DNA of 64,000 nucleotides, from positions 86,746 to 150,745 of the forward strand of contig NZ_BAFR01000352.1 of NCBI RefSeq assembly GCF_000308435.1. Direction: 5' to 3'. How positions within the stretch are numbered: position 1 is the first letter of the stretch; each line of letters starts with the position of its first letter. This document shows, one piece after another, positions 8,513 through 17,593 of this stretch. Under the pieces are notes generated by a model. That model was not told the DNA's origin. It made no database searches and was given only the letters and a program-made list of their open reading frames with translations. Both the position numbers and the translations under genes were made by a program. The DNA is from Nocardia araoensis NBRC 100135 (lineage in GTDB: Bacteria; Actinomycetota; Actinomycetes; Mycobacteriales; Mycobacteriaceae).

Positions 8513-8562
8513 AGCACCCCAGGGGTGCTCCGATGCCACCCCTGGGTTTGCTGGGTGCTCCC
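8513..8562. promoter_or_regulatory. Nested palindromes upstream of the FAAL-PKS operon
   Basis: Within the 490-bp gene-free stretch 8154-8643 this segment has unusual symmetry. AGCACCCC-A-GGGGTGCT (8513-8529) is a perfect palindrome. CCCAGGGGTG pairs with CACCCCTGGG across nine bases (8518-8546). GGGTGCTCC recurs 30 bp downstream (8523 and 8553). It lies 80-130 bp before the first gene of a biosynthetic operon and is a candidate operator. The rest of the gap shows no credible gene. Confidence 0.4.
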
Positions 8563-8643
8563 TGAGGTCCCTGGTTCTGCGGTTATGCCCAGCGCACAGT
8601 AGTAGCCGAACTCCGATGCCGATCGCTACGAAGGAAGCACGAG

Positions 8644-10305
8644 ATGCAGCCGACTTTCGTTCACCACATGAGGCAACAGGTTGCCGAATATGGCGATACC
8701 AGGTCATACACCTATCTTCGTGAAGCCGGGCTGGAACTCGGTGAGGAGATCCGCACCTACCGGGAACTCGACCGTGACGCGAGAGCGTTCGCGGCTTGGC
8801 TGGCGGGCCGTCCGGAGTCGGTCGAGCCGGTCGTGCTGCTGTATCTCGACGGGATGGCCTTCTTGCGGGCGTTTCTCGGGTGCCTGTACGCCGGGGTGGT
8901 GGCAGTTCCCGCGCCCGTGCCGCACGATGCGGGCAGCACGCAGCGAGTAGCGAGCGTGATCGCGGATTCCGGCGCCCGATTGGTACTCACCACCGCGCAC
9001 GTCCAGCCGCTGGTCGAGGCGCCCGTGGCCGTAGTCGCGACCGACGGTCCGCTCGGTGCGCCCGACGCGTGGCGGATGCCCGTCATCGACGCCGGGACGA
9101 TCGCCTTCCTGCAATATACGTCCGGATCGACCGGCACTCCCAAGGGCGTTGTCGTGACCCACGGCAACCTCATGCACAACGAGGCCGCCATCGTCGCGGG
9201 CGGGATGAACGATGCGGGCACCGGCGTCGGTTGGCTTCCGCACTTTCACGACATGGGCCTGATCGGGCTGTTGCTCGGAGCGGTATACGCCGGCGCGAAC
9301 CTGGTGTTCATGGCGCCGACAACGTTCCTCAAGCGCCCGGTGCGCTGGCTTCACGCCATCGACAGGTACCGCGGGACCTTCACCGCCGCACCGAATTTCG
9401 CCTACGACCTGATCGCGCGCCGGGTGACCGACGAACAGTTGGCCGATCTCGATCTCAGCACGCTGGAGATCGCGCTCAGCGGCGCCGAACCGATCCGTGA
9501 GCGGACCGTGGCGGCGGTGCTCGAACGATTCGCACCCGCGGGTTGGGGGCCGACGACATTCCGGCCGGCCTACGGCCTGGCCGAGGTGACGCTACTCGCC
9601 AGCGCCCGAACCGCCCCTTCGGCGCCGGTCTACCTCGACGTCGGCCACGAGACTCGGCTCGTCGGCTGCGGTTACGCAGCCCGCGGTCTGGACATCCGGA
9701 TCGTCGACCCGCACCGGCGGCAACAGCTGCCGGAGAACACCGTCGGAGAAATCTGGATACGCGGCGGCAGTGTCGCCGTCGGCTACTGGAACCGCCCCGA
9801 CGAGACCCGCGAAACCTTCGAAGCCTACCTCGGTACCGAGGGGCCGTTTCTGCGCACCGGTGATCTCGGTCTGCTGAGCGAGAACGAATTGTTCGTCGCG
9901 GGACGCCTCGGGGACCTGTTGATCGTCAACGGACGCAACGTCTACCCCCAGGACATCGAGGGGCTGGTCCGCGAGTTGCATCCGGCGCTGGCCGACAGTG
10001 CCGGCGTCGCCGTATCCGTCGACGCGAGCGGCCGGGAAAGGCTTGTCGTGCTCCAAGGTGTCAAGACGGCGCGGCAAGGCGCCACCACGTTCGCCGAACT
10101 CACCTCGTTGATCAAGTCGGCGATTGCTCGCAGGTTCGGCGTGCCCGCACCGAATGTCGTTCTCGTCGCGCCCCGATCGGTGCACCGCACTACGAGTGGG
10201 AAGGTCCGGCGCAGTTCGATGCGGCAGGCGTTCCTCCGAGGCCGCGTCGCCAATGTGCTGCACGAGGATCTCGAACCGGCGCTGAGCCGAGCCATGACCG
10301 CCTGA
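8644..10305 (+). CDS. Fatty-acyl-AMP ligase (FAAL)
   Basis: A 553-residue adenylate-forming enzyme that activates a fatty acid as acyl-AMP and passes it to a carrier protein. The ATP loop YTSGSTGTPKG is at residues 158-168, the FAAL/FACL signature GWLPHFHDMGLIG at 196-208, then SGAEPI, the hinge-region TGDLG, and the C-terminal catalytic lysine in RTTSGKVRRSSM. The GWLPxxHDMGLI form is characteristic of FAALs, which load acyl carrier proteins rather than CoA. GAAGGAAG lies nine bases before the ATG. The next gene is a free-standing ACP, and the third a PKS, so this enzyme most likely supplies the starter unit. Confidence 0.92.
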   Translation: MQPTFVHHMRQQVAEYGDTRSYTYLREAGLELGEEIRTYRELDRDARAFAAWLAGRPESVEPVVLLYLDGMAFLRAFLGCLYAGVVAVPAPVPHDAGSTQRVASVIADSGARLVLTTAHVQPLVEAPVAVVATDGPLGAPDAWRMPVIDAGTIAFLQYTSGSTGTPKGVVVTHGNLMHNEAAIVAGGMNDAGTGVGWLPHFHDMGLIGLLLGAVYAGANLVFMAPTTFLKRPVRWLHAIDRYRGTFTAAPNFAYDLIARRVTDEQLADLDLSTLEIALSGAEPIRERTVAAVLERFAPAGWGPTTFRPAYGLAEVTLLASARTAPSAPVYLDVGHETRLVGCGYAARGLDIRIVDPHRRQQLPENTVGEIWIRGGSVAVGYWNRPDETRETFEAYLGTEGPFLRTGDLGLLSENELFVAGRLGDLLIVNGRNVYPQDIEGLVRELHPALADSAGVAVSVDASGRERLVVLQGVKTARQGATTFAELTSLIKSAIARRFGVPAPNVVLVAPRSVHRTTSGKVRRSSMRQAFLRGRVANVLHEDLEPALSRAMTA

Positions 10306-10334
10306 TCGACCGGAATCCGCCGAGGAGCCGAAAC

Positions 10335-10601
10335 ATGTTCAGCAGCACCATCGTTCGTTCGACCACGATTCGGGATTGGCTGGTGGAGCGCGTGGCCGAC
10401 CACACCGACCGCGCACCCCACGAAGTGGATCCTGTCGTCCCGCTCGCCGAGCTGGGCCTGGACTCCGTCTCGGCGGTGAGCCTGTGCGGCGAAATCGAGG
10501 AGCGCTGGTCAGTGGAGGCCGACCCGGTGCTGGTCTTCGAGTACCCCACCATCGCCGACATCGCCGTATACCTCGCCGCCGAACTCACCCTTGCCGCATG
10601 A
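10335..10601 (+). CDS. Acyl carrier protein
   Basis: An 88-residue free-standing carrier protein. The phosphopantetheine attachment site is S44 in LGLDSVSAV, flanked by the expected helices; FEYPTIADIAVYLA is the last helix. It lies 29 bp after the FAAL gene with a GAGG ribosome site, and its TGA overlaps the ATG of the PKS gene (ATGA). It is predicted to accept the acyl chain from the FAAL and hand it to the ketosynthase domain of the PKS. Confidence 0.92.
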   Translation: MFSSTIVRSTTIRDWLVERVADHTDRAPHEVDPVVPLAELGLDSVSAVSLCGEIEERWSVEADPVLVFEYPTIADIAVYLAAELTLAA

Positions 10602-13600
10602 CCGACATCGCCGTCGTCGGCCTCGACTGCCGATTCCCCCAAGCACCCGATCCGGCCGCACTGTGGCGGTTGCTGATCGGTGGACGCGACGCGATCTCCG
10701 AGGTTCCGGCGAGCCGCTGGAACGCCGCCGACTTCCACGACCCGGACGGCGCGCCCGGCACGGTCAATACTCGAAGCGGCGGCTTCCTCGACGACGCGGA
10801 CGCGTTCGACGCCGAGTTCTTCGGCATCGCCCCGCGTGAAGCCGAGGCGATGGATCCGCAACAGCGATTGCTGCTGCAAGCCACCTGGCGTGCTTTCGAG
10901 GACGCCACGCTCGATCCGCGCGGCGAGGCGGGTTCGCGAACCGGGGTCTTCGTCGGGGTGATGGCCAACGAATGGGCCAACCTGCAGATGAGCGACTACG
11001 CCGCGATCACGCCGCAGCACGGCTCCGGCAACGGCTACTTCATGACCGCCAACCGGCTGTCCTACCAGTTCGACCTGAGAGGACCCAGTGTCGCGGTCGA
11101 CACGGCGTGCTCGTCGTCGCTGGTCGCGATCCATCTCGCGTGCCGCGCACTGGCTTCCGGCGAGTGCGATCAGGCGGTCGCCGGTGGCGTCAATCTCGTG
11201 CTCACCCCCGCCGTCGGAGTCTTCTACACCCAGGCCGGTCTCTCCGCACCCGACGCCAGGTGCAAGCCCTTCAGCGGCAGCGCCGACGGGATCGTGCGCG
11301 GCGAGGGCGTCGCGGTGCTGGTGCTGCGGCGGCTCGCCGACGCACAGGCGGCGGGCCTGCCGATCTACGCGGTGATCAAGGGCAGCGCGGTCAATTCCGA
11401 CGGGCGCAGCAACGGCATCACGGCGCCGAACCGGTGGGCCCAGCAGCAGGTGATCGCAGAGGCGTGCGAGCGCGCCGGGGTACGCCCCGAGCAGGTGGAT
11501 TTCCTCGAAGCGCACGGCACCGGAACGGTGCTCGGCGACATGATCGAGGTCAAGGCGCTGGGTGGACTGCACGGGCACAACCGGCCGCGGCCATGTGGAA
11601 TCGGTTCGATCAAAGGCAATCTCGGCCACACCGAGGGCGCGGCAGGCGTCGCGGGCTTGATCAAGGCGGCGCTGAGCCTGTGGCACGGTGTCGTTCCGCC
11701 GTCGCGGTTCGCCGATCAGGAGAATCCGCGGCTGCGGATGACCCAGCAGGGTCTGCGTCTGCTCACCGACCCGATGCCGCTGGACGGTCCCGGCTACGGC
11801 GGAGTCAGCAGTTTCGGCCTCGGTGGCACGAACGCCCATGTCGTGCTGGGCAGCGCCCCCGCCGCCGACACGTCCGGGAGTCCCGGTGGGGGAGTGCTCA
11901 CGGTGTCGGCGAACGACGCGGAAGGCTTGCGGCGCAACGCCTGTCGCCTGGCCGATGCTCTGGCGGCCTGCCCGCCCGAGCAGTTCGCGCAGGTCTGCTG
12001 GACGAGCAACCAGGTCAAGGCCTCCGGACGCACCCGGTTCGCCATCGCCGCGGACGACCGTGACGCCGCGGTCGCGCGGCTGCGCGACGGTGTGGAAACC
12101 GGGGTGGCGGGACCGGTCGGCGTCGGCTGGATGTGCACCGGCCAAGGCTCGCAATTCGCGGGCATGGCACGCGCGCTGGACGCGGCGAGCCCGCTGTTCC
12201 GACGCTCGCTGGAGCGGGTCGACCAGGTCATGGCGGCCCATCTCGGCCGGTCGGTGCGCGAGCTGATGCTCGAGGAGCACATCGGCATCGACCGCACCGA
12301 CTTGGCGCAACCGGCGATCTTCGCGATGGAGTACGCCTTGGCCGAGTCGCTCGCGCGCGCCGGTGTCCGTCCGGATTGGGTGATCGGGCACAGCATCGGC
12401 GAGTTCGCGGCGGCGGCGGTGGCAGGCGTGTTCGACCTGGACGACGCGTGCCGTCTCGTTGTCGCACGAGGCGAGTTGATGCGACAGTTGCCGGAGGGCG
12501 GTGCGATGCTCGCGGTGCGGGCGGGTGCGGCCGAAGTCGCCGGAATGATCGTCGGCCGGACGAATGTCGCCATCGCCGCCGTCAACGGCCCGGAAGAGAT
12601 CGTGCTGTCCGGGGCCGCCCGGACGATCGGCCGGATCCGGGAGGCGCTGGCGGCGCGTGGGATCGAAACTAAACCGCTCACCGTGTCGCACGCTTTCCAC
12701 AGCCCGCTGATGGAACCCATGGTGGAGCAATTCGGCGCGGTCGCCCGCGCATGCGCGTACCGCACGCCGGTTCTGCCGCTCTACTCGACCGTGCGTGGCC
12801 GCCTGCTCGAAGCGAACGAGACGATGGACGCCGCCTACTGGACCGAACACCTTCGCGCGACGGTCCGCTTCGGCGAGGCGGCCGAGGCCGCACTCGGCAC
12901 CGAGCCGAGCCATGTGATCGAGATCGGGCCGCGCCGCGTCCTCGCCGCACTCGTGGGCCGCATCCGCCCGGATCTGGCGCCGCGCTGCCTGACGCCCAGT
13001 CCGGGTCCCGGCGCGACCGGCGGTGAATTGGCGGGCGTCGTCGCCGCGCTCTACCGCGACGGACTCGACCCCGACTGGGACCGGCTCTACGAACCCGGGC
13101 AGCGCGTCCGCCGCAGGCTGCCCGGCTACGAATTCCGCACCGACCAGCGGTTCTGGGTCGAACCGTGCACCACTCCCACGCAGTCCACGCAAGCCGAGGA
13201 AACCTCCATGGACCAGGTGATCGCACTCTTCCGGGAACAGAACGCCGTACTGGCGAGTCTGGTCGGTGCGCAGCGGGCGGGCGCCGCATCCGTGGCGGAG
13301 CCGACGGTGACGCCGCTGCGGATCCCGGTGCCGAACACCACTGGGAACCCGCCGCCCGCACCGGAAGCGGTGGCGGCCGTCGTTCGCACGGAATTCGCCA
13401 GAGTCAGCGGATTCCCGGCCGATCGGCTCCGCGATGCGCAAACCATCGGTGCCGACCTCGGATTCGACTCCCTGATGCTGACCGACCTGATCGCCGCGCT
13501 GGTTCGCAAGCTGCCCGCAGCGACCATCGACCCGGCCCGATTCACGCCCACGACGACGCTCGGTGACGTCGTCACGCATATCGCGACATCGACGGCTGAG

Positions 13601-14878
13601 CCCATCCCGCCGCGGGATGCGGCAGCCGTGTCCGCCGAGCCACCCGAACCCCCGCACACGGTCGTCGAACCGGAGTACCGGATCTCCGACTTCGCCGAGG
13701 TCAAGGCGATCGCCGACCAGGTCTCCCGCGTCGAAGCGCTCGGCCTGTCCAATCCCTATTTCTTGATCAACGACGGCATCACCCGCGACACCTCCGTCGT
13801 CGACGGCGCGCCGGTGCTCAACTTCTCCAGCTACAACTACCTGGGGATGTCCGGTCATCCGGCGGTCGTCGCCGCCGTGCAGGACGCCGTGGCCCGCTAC
13901 GGCAGCTCGTGTTCGGCCAGCCGGATCCTCTCCGGCGAGAAACCGGTGCACCGCGAACTCGAAGCAGAACTCGCGGGCCTGCTCGGTACCGAGGACGCCA
14001 TCGCGCTGGTCGGCGGCCACTCCACGAACGTCACGATCATCGGACACCTGGCCGGACCGGAGGACCTGGTGATCCACGACAGCCTCGCGCACGACAGCAT
14101 CGTGCAGGGCTGCAAGCTGTCGGGCGCGACCCGACGCCCGTTCCCGCACAACGACCACGCCGCACTCGACGACCTGCTCACCGCGATGCGTCACCGGTAC
14201 CGGCGGGTACTGATCCTGATCGAAGGCGTCTACAGCCAGGACGGCGACATCCCCGACCTGCCTGCGATCATCGCGGTCAAGAAGAAGCACAACGCGCTGT
14301 TGATGATCGACGAGGCGCACAGCATCGGGGTGCTCGGCGCGGGCGGCGGGGGCATCGGCGAACACTTCGGCGTCGATCGCGACGACGTCGAATTGTGGTC
14401 CGGAACGATGTCGAAGGCGCTCGCCGGATGCGGCGGGTATGTCGCGGGCAGCGCGGAGCTGATCCGATTCCTGAAATACACCGCTCCGGGATTCGTCTAC
14501 AGCGTCGGCATGACGCCGATGAACGCCGCCGCCTCGGTCGCGGCGATCCGGCAGTTGCGATCCGACGGCGAACCGCTGGAACGCCTGCGCCGCAACTCCC
14601 GGCTGTTCCTGTGCCTGGCCCGGGAGGCGGGAATCGACACCGGCGACAGTCACGAGTCACCGATCGTCCCGTGCATCGTCGGCGACTCGCTGAAGACGCT
14701 GAAACTGTCGAACGCGCTGCTGCGCCGCGGCGTGAACGTCAACCCGATCCTGTACCCGGCGGTGCCGGAGAATCTGGCGCGCCTGCGGTTCTTCGTCACC
14801 GCCTGCCACACCGAAGACCAGATCCGCGACACGATCAAAATCCTCGCCGAGGAGCTGGCCTTGCTCGCCGAGAATTGA
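10598..14878 (+). CDS. KS-AT-ACP-alpha-oxoamine synthase polyketide synthase
   Basis: A 1,426-residue type I PKS fused to a PLP enzyme. The ketosynthase (1-420) has C171 in VDTACSSS, H306 in EAHGTGT and H344 in NLGHTEGA. The acyltransferase (about 505-800) has S599 in GHSIGE and HAFH at 698-701, the pattern of malonyl-specific domains. The ACP has S958 in LGFDSL. The C-terminal 400 residues (from about 1028) are an alpha-oxoamine synthase of the 2-amino-3-ketobutyrate/8-amino-7-oxononanoate synthase class, with the PLP lysine K1273 in SGTMSKALAG. There are no reductive domains. Prediction: the acyl starter is extended once with malonate, then the AOS condenses the thioester with an amino acid with loss of CO2, releasing an alpha-amino ketone. 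The same release logic is known for Fum8, SxtA and PigH. The amino acid and final product are unknown. Confidence 0.93.
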   Translation: MTDIAVVGLDCRFPQAPDPAALWRLLIGGRDAISEVPASRWNAADFHDPDGAPGTVNTRSGGFLDDADAFDAEFFGIAPREAEAMDPQQRLLLQATWRAFEDATLDPRGEAGSRTGVFVGVMANEWANLQMSDYAAITPQHGSGNGYFMTANRLSYQFDLRGPSVAVDTACSSSLVAIHLACRALASGECDQAVAGGVNLVLTPAVGVFYTQAGLSAPDARCKPFSGSADGIVRGEGVAVLVLRRLADAQAAGLPIYAVIKGSAVNSDGRSNGITAPNRWAQQQVIAEACERAGVRPEQVDFLEAHGTGTVLGDMIEVKALGGLHGHNRPRPCGIGSIKGNLGHTEGAAGVAGLIKAALSLWHGVVPPSRFADQENPRLRMTQQGLRLLTDPMPLDGPGYGGVSSFGLGGTNAHVVLGSAPAADTSGSPGGGVLTVSANDAEGLRRNACRLADALAACPPEQFAQVCWTSNQVKASGRTRFAIAADDRDAAVARLRDGVETGVAGPVGVGWMCTGQGSQFAGMARALDAASPLFRRSLERVDQVMAAHLGRSVRELMLEEHIGIDRTDLAQPAIFAMEYALAESLARAGVRPDWVIGHSIGEFAAAAVAGVFDLDDACRLVVARGELMRQLPEGGAMLAVRAGAAEVAGMIVGRTNVAIAAVNGPEEIVLSGAARTIGRIREALAARGIETKPLTVSHAFHSPLMEPMVEQFGAVARACAYRTPVLPLYSTVRGRLLEANETMDAAYWTEHLRATVRFGEAAEAALGTEPSHVIEIGPRRVLAALVGRIRPDLAPRCLTPSPGPGATGGELAGVVAALYRDGLDPDWDRLYEPGQRVRRRLPGYEFRTDQRFWVEPCTTPTQSTQAEETSMDQVIALFREQNAVLASLVGAQRAGAASVAEPTVTPLRIPVPNTTGNPPPAPEAVAAVVRTEFARVSGFPADRLRDAQTIGADLGFDSLMLTDLIAALVRKLPAATIDPARFTPTTTLGDVVTHIATSTAEPIPPRDAAAVSAEPPEPPHTVVEPEYRISDFAEVKAIADQVSRVEALGLSNPYFLINDGITRDTSVVDGAPVLNFSSYNYLGMSGHPAVVAAVQDAVARYGSSCSASRILSGEKPVHRELEAELAGLLGTEDAIALVGGHSTNVTIIGHLAGPEDLVIHDSLAHDSIVQGCKLSGATRRPFPHNDHAALDDLLTAMRHRYRRVLILIEGVYSQDGDIPDLPAIIAVKKKHNALLMIDEAHSIGVLGAGGGGIGEHFGVDRDDVELWSGTMSKALAGCGGYVAGSAELIRFLKYTAPGFVYSVGMTPMNAAASVAAIRQLRSDGEPLERLRRNSRLFLCLAREAGIDTGDSHESPIVPCIVGDSLKTLKLSNALLRRGVNVNPILYPAVPENLARLRFFVTACHTEDQIRDTIKILAEELALLAEN

Positions 14879-15297
14879 CGCGCGACTCACCCTGTCGGTC
14901 TGCCCCGATGGCGGCCACGAGTGCACGGCGTCCAGCGACGTCTGCGTCGTGCACCGCGATGCGCACCGGACCGCTGTAGCATCAGCCGAGGTGCGATCGC
15001 CCAGCTCGAGTCGGTAGCGGCGACATTGTGGGGCGGGCGGACGATGAGGGCCGGGCACGGTGTCCGCTACCGAGGTGCGGGTTCGAGCACAGTCTGCCGA
15101 GAGGGCAACGGCGCCGTTGGGCGTGTGACTGCCAGGTGAAGGTTTCAGCGTGATTCGGCTCTTGCCGCGTGCGACCGGTCGGTTCCGATCCCGGAGTGCA
15201 CGGTGCCCCCGAGCCGATCGATGCCGGCTACCGCGGTGCACGAGGCCGCCTGCCTCGCCGCCGACCGCAGCGCTCGCATCGGAGGTAGTGGACCGCC
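14879..15297. other. Intergenic region, no gene supported
   Basis: About 420 bp between the PKS and the esterase gene. Short open frames occur on both strands but none has family similarity or a ribosome site. GTGCAC occurs twice about 30 bp apart (14920-14960). A TAGCAT hexamer near 14976 could be a -10 element for the esterase, without a clear -35 partner. Confidence 0.4.
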
Positions 15298-16896
15298 ATG
15301 ATTCGCTCGATCGTGCGAACCGCGACCGCGCTGACGGTCGCCGCAGGCATGTGGTTCGCGGGCACTCCGGCGCCCGTGGTCGCGGCGCCGCTGGAGGTGT
15401 TCGTGACCGGCGGCGAGATCTCCGGCCGCGCCGTCGACGGGATCGTCGAATACCTGGGCATCCCGTTCGCCGCGCCCACCGGAGGCGAAGCGCGGTTCGC
15501 GCCGCCGCGCCCCGTATCGCCGTGGCCCGGTGTGCGCCCTGCGCGCGACCACGGACCGCAGTGTCCGCAGGCGGGATACCTGCCCGGCATACCGCCGCTC
15601 GGCCCCACCGGCGAAGACTGCCTGACCATCGACATATACGCGCCGGACGGCGCCCGCGACCGCGCGCGGCCCATCATGGTGTTCTTCCACGGCGGCGGCT
15701 ATCTCGACGGCTCCAACAGCGAATACGACGGGCCCACCCGGATGGTCGCCGACGGCGACGTCATCGTGGCCATCCCCAATTACCGCCTCGGTCCGTTCGG
15801 CTTCATGGCGCTACCGGAACTGACCGCCGAATCCGGCGGCGCCACCGGAACGGTCGCCATCATGGACCAGCAAGCCGCACTGCGGTGGGTGCGCGACAAC
15901 GCGCAGGTCTTCGGTGGCGATCCGGGCAATGTCACGATCTTCGGCGAGTCGGCGGGCGCCGTGAGCGTCTGCACACACTTCGCCGCACCCGGTTCCGATG
16001 CCCTGTTCGCCAAGGCGATCATCCAAAGCGGTCCCTGCGCACAAGCGCCGCTTGCCCCCAGCGATCCGCAGGACGCTTTCGCGCGCTCGGCGCGCTACGC
16101 GGACAGCGTCGGATGCCGCGATGCCGCAACCCGTCTGGCCTGCCTGCGCGCGCTGCCGGTAACGACACTCCTGGACGCGCCGAGCGCCCGATCCGAAGGA
16201 CAGAATCCCATCTGGTTTCCCAGCATCGACGGCGTCGTCATCACTCGAACGCTCGACGCAGGCTTGGTGGGGGACGCCAGGAAGGCGCCGGTCATGATCG
16301 GGACCACCAGCGCGGAAGGCGGGCTGATCATCGCCGAAACCGACTATGCCCGCGGCCACATCCCGGACGCGGCGAGCTACGAACATTTCGTGCGCCAGTC
16401 CTTCGGCGCCGACGCCGACCGCGTCCTGGCCCGATATCCGCTGGACCGATTCCCCTCCCCGGCAGCTGCCCAGAGCGCGGTGATCACCGACAGCGAGCTC
16501 GCCTGTCCGACGTTGTCCACCAGCCGAACGGCGCGCGATGCCGGGCATCCGCTGTGGCAGTACGAATTCGATCAGGCGCCGCTCGGAAACGCCGCTCCGG
16601 TTCTGCCCGGCGCGTTCCACTCCGCCGAGCTCTACTATCTGCTCACCAGATTCATGGGCTTGCCGATTCCCTGGACCGGTGCGTCCGCCGTCTTCGCCGC
16701 GCAGATGCAACGATGGTGGACCGCGTTCGCCCACACCGGTGACCCGAACGCGCCTGGTTCGCCCGAATGGCAGCCATGGCCGGAGTCGACCGAGCTCGAT
16801 GGAGCCGCTCTGCTCATGCGGGCGACCGGCAGTTTCATGACGGAGGATTTCCCGGCCAGGCACGATTGCGCGTTCTGGGAGGAGATCAACCGCTGA
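15298..16896 (+). CDS. Secreted type-B carboxylesterase
   Basis: A 532-residue alpha/beta hydrolase of the carboxylesterase type B family. A signal peptide spans residues 1-30. The family markers follow: YLGIPFAAP near 52, EDCLTIDIYAP near 106, the oxyanion HGGGY at 131-135 and the nucleophile S218 in GESAGA. The acid lies in the TTSAEGG segment and the His in PGAFHSAEL, so the triad is complete. It hydrolyses carboxylic esters outside the cell; the natural substrate is not evident. GGAGG is 12 bases before the ATG. It appears to be a single-gene unit. Confidence 0.92.
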   Translation: MIRSIVRTATALTVAAGMWFAGTPAPVVAAPLEVFVTGGEISGRAVDGIVEYLGIPFAAPTGGEARFAPPRPVSPWPGVRPARDHGPQCPQAGYLPGIPPLGPTGEDCLTIDIYAPDGARDRARPIMVFFHGGGYLDGSNSEYDGPTRMVADGDVIVAIPNYRLGPFGFMALPELTAESGGATGTVAIMDQQAALRWVRDNAQVFGGDPGNVTIFGESAGAVSVCTHFAAPGSDALFAKAIIQSGPCAQAPLAPSDPQDAFARSARYADSVGCRDAATRLACLRALPVTTLLDAPSARSEGQNPIWFPSIDGVVITRTLDAGLVGDARKAPVMIGTTSAEGGLIIAETDYARGHIPDAASYEHFVRQSFGADADRVLARYPLDRFPSPAAAQSAVITDSELACPTLSTSRTARDAGHPLWQYEFDQAPLGNAAPVLPGAFHSAELYYLLTRFMGLPIPWTGASAVFAAQMQRWWTAFAHTGDPNAPGSPEWQPWPESTELDGAALLMRATGSFMTEDFPARHDCAFWEEINR

Positions 16897-16984
16897 TCGC
16901 CTCGCCCGCGCCGGTGATCACGCTTCGGACCGCCTTCTTCACGAATCCCATGTCACTACAGGGACGTCGGAAGGAGGTGAATAC

Positions 16985-17236
16985 ATGTCCCATTCGGAAT
17001 CACCGCAGCGCGGATGGCCGGAATTCGTCGCAGCCCACAATCGGGGCGGGGTTCTCGAGGCCACCGTCGTGCAGATCGTGCCGTTCGGCGCGTTCTTGGA
17101 GGTCGCTCCGGGCATCCACGGATTGCTGCACCGAACCGAGTGGTCCACCGAACCGCAGGTCGGTGCCACTCTGACGGTGCGCGTTCTCGATATCGATACC
17201 GAGAAGCAGCGGGTCGCCTTGGCGCACGCTGAATAG
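16985..17236 (+). CDS. Small S1-domain RNA-binding protein
   Basis: An 83-residue protein consisting of one S1 OB-fold domain: residues 18-82 contain GGVLEATVVQIVPFGAFLE, the GIHGLLHRTEW loop and VRVLDIDTEKQRVALA. Such single S1 domains bind RNA non-specifically in translation or RNA turnover. A near-consensus AAGGAGGTGA Shine-Dalgarno lies five bases before the ATG, suggesting strong translation. A perfect terminator follows. Its function here is not known. Confidence 0.88.
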   Translation: MSHSESPQRGWPEFVAAHNRGGVLEATVVQIVPFGAFLEVAPGIHGLLHRTEWSTEPQVGATLTVRVLDIDTEKQRVALAHAE

Positions 17237-17250
17237 CGCTCGGCACGGGC

Positions 17251-17281
17251 GTGCCGGGGCAGACTCCACCTGCCCCGGCAC
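17251..17281 (+). terminator. Perfect 12-bp hairpin terminator
   Basis: GTGCCGGGGCAG pairs perfectly with CTGCCCCGGCAC around a 7-base loop (ACTCCAC), 14 bp after the S1 gene stop. Confidence 0.85.
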
Positions 17282-17593
17282 GATCCCAAGACTATCCGGC
17301 CGGCGAAGCGCTCGCGGTGGATCGGCCCCGCGGTCCCGTCGGTCGCGATCGGGTCCACGATGCCGCGTGGGTCCGCATCCGGCTGTCCAGTTCGCCGAGG
17401 GCTGGTTCGAGCGATTCGCGGCCTCGATCGCCGTCCCGCGACATCCGGCACAGCCTGCACCGGATCGGTGGGGCGAGACAGCCGGGAACCGGCTCCGGCG
17501 GGAATAGGATGATGTTGTCACCGTGCGGTCGGGATGTCCGCTTCGATCGCCGAGATCACGGTGAGACGCTGCAGGTAGGAGCATACTGACGCG
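17282..17593. other. Intergenic region before PAS-ANTAR gene
   Basis: About 310 bp without a supported gene. It presumably holds the promoter of the PAS-ANTAR gene. No clear repeat or family-matched frame was found. Confidence 0.4.

Noticed and set aside
10190..14653. A 1,487-codon open frame antisense to the PKS gene
   Set aside because: Long antisense frames are expected opposite GC-rich genes; it has no domain similarity and the plus strand is a fully motif-supported PKS.
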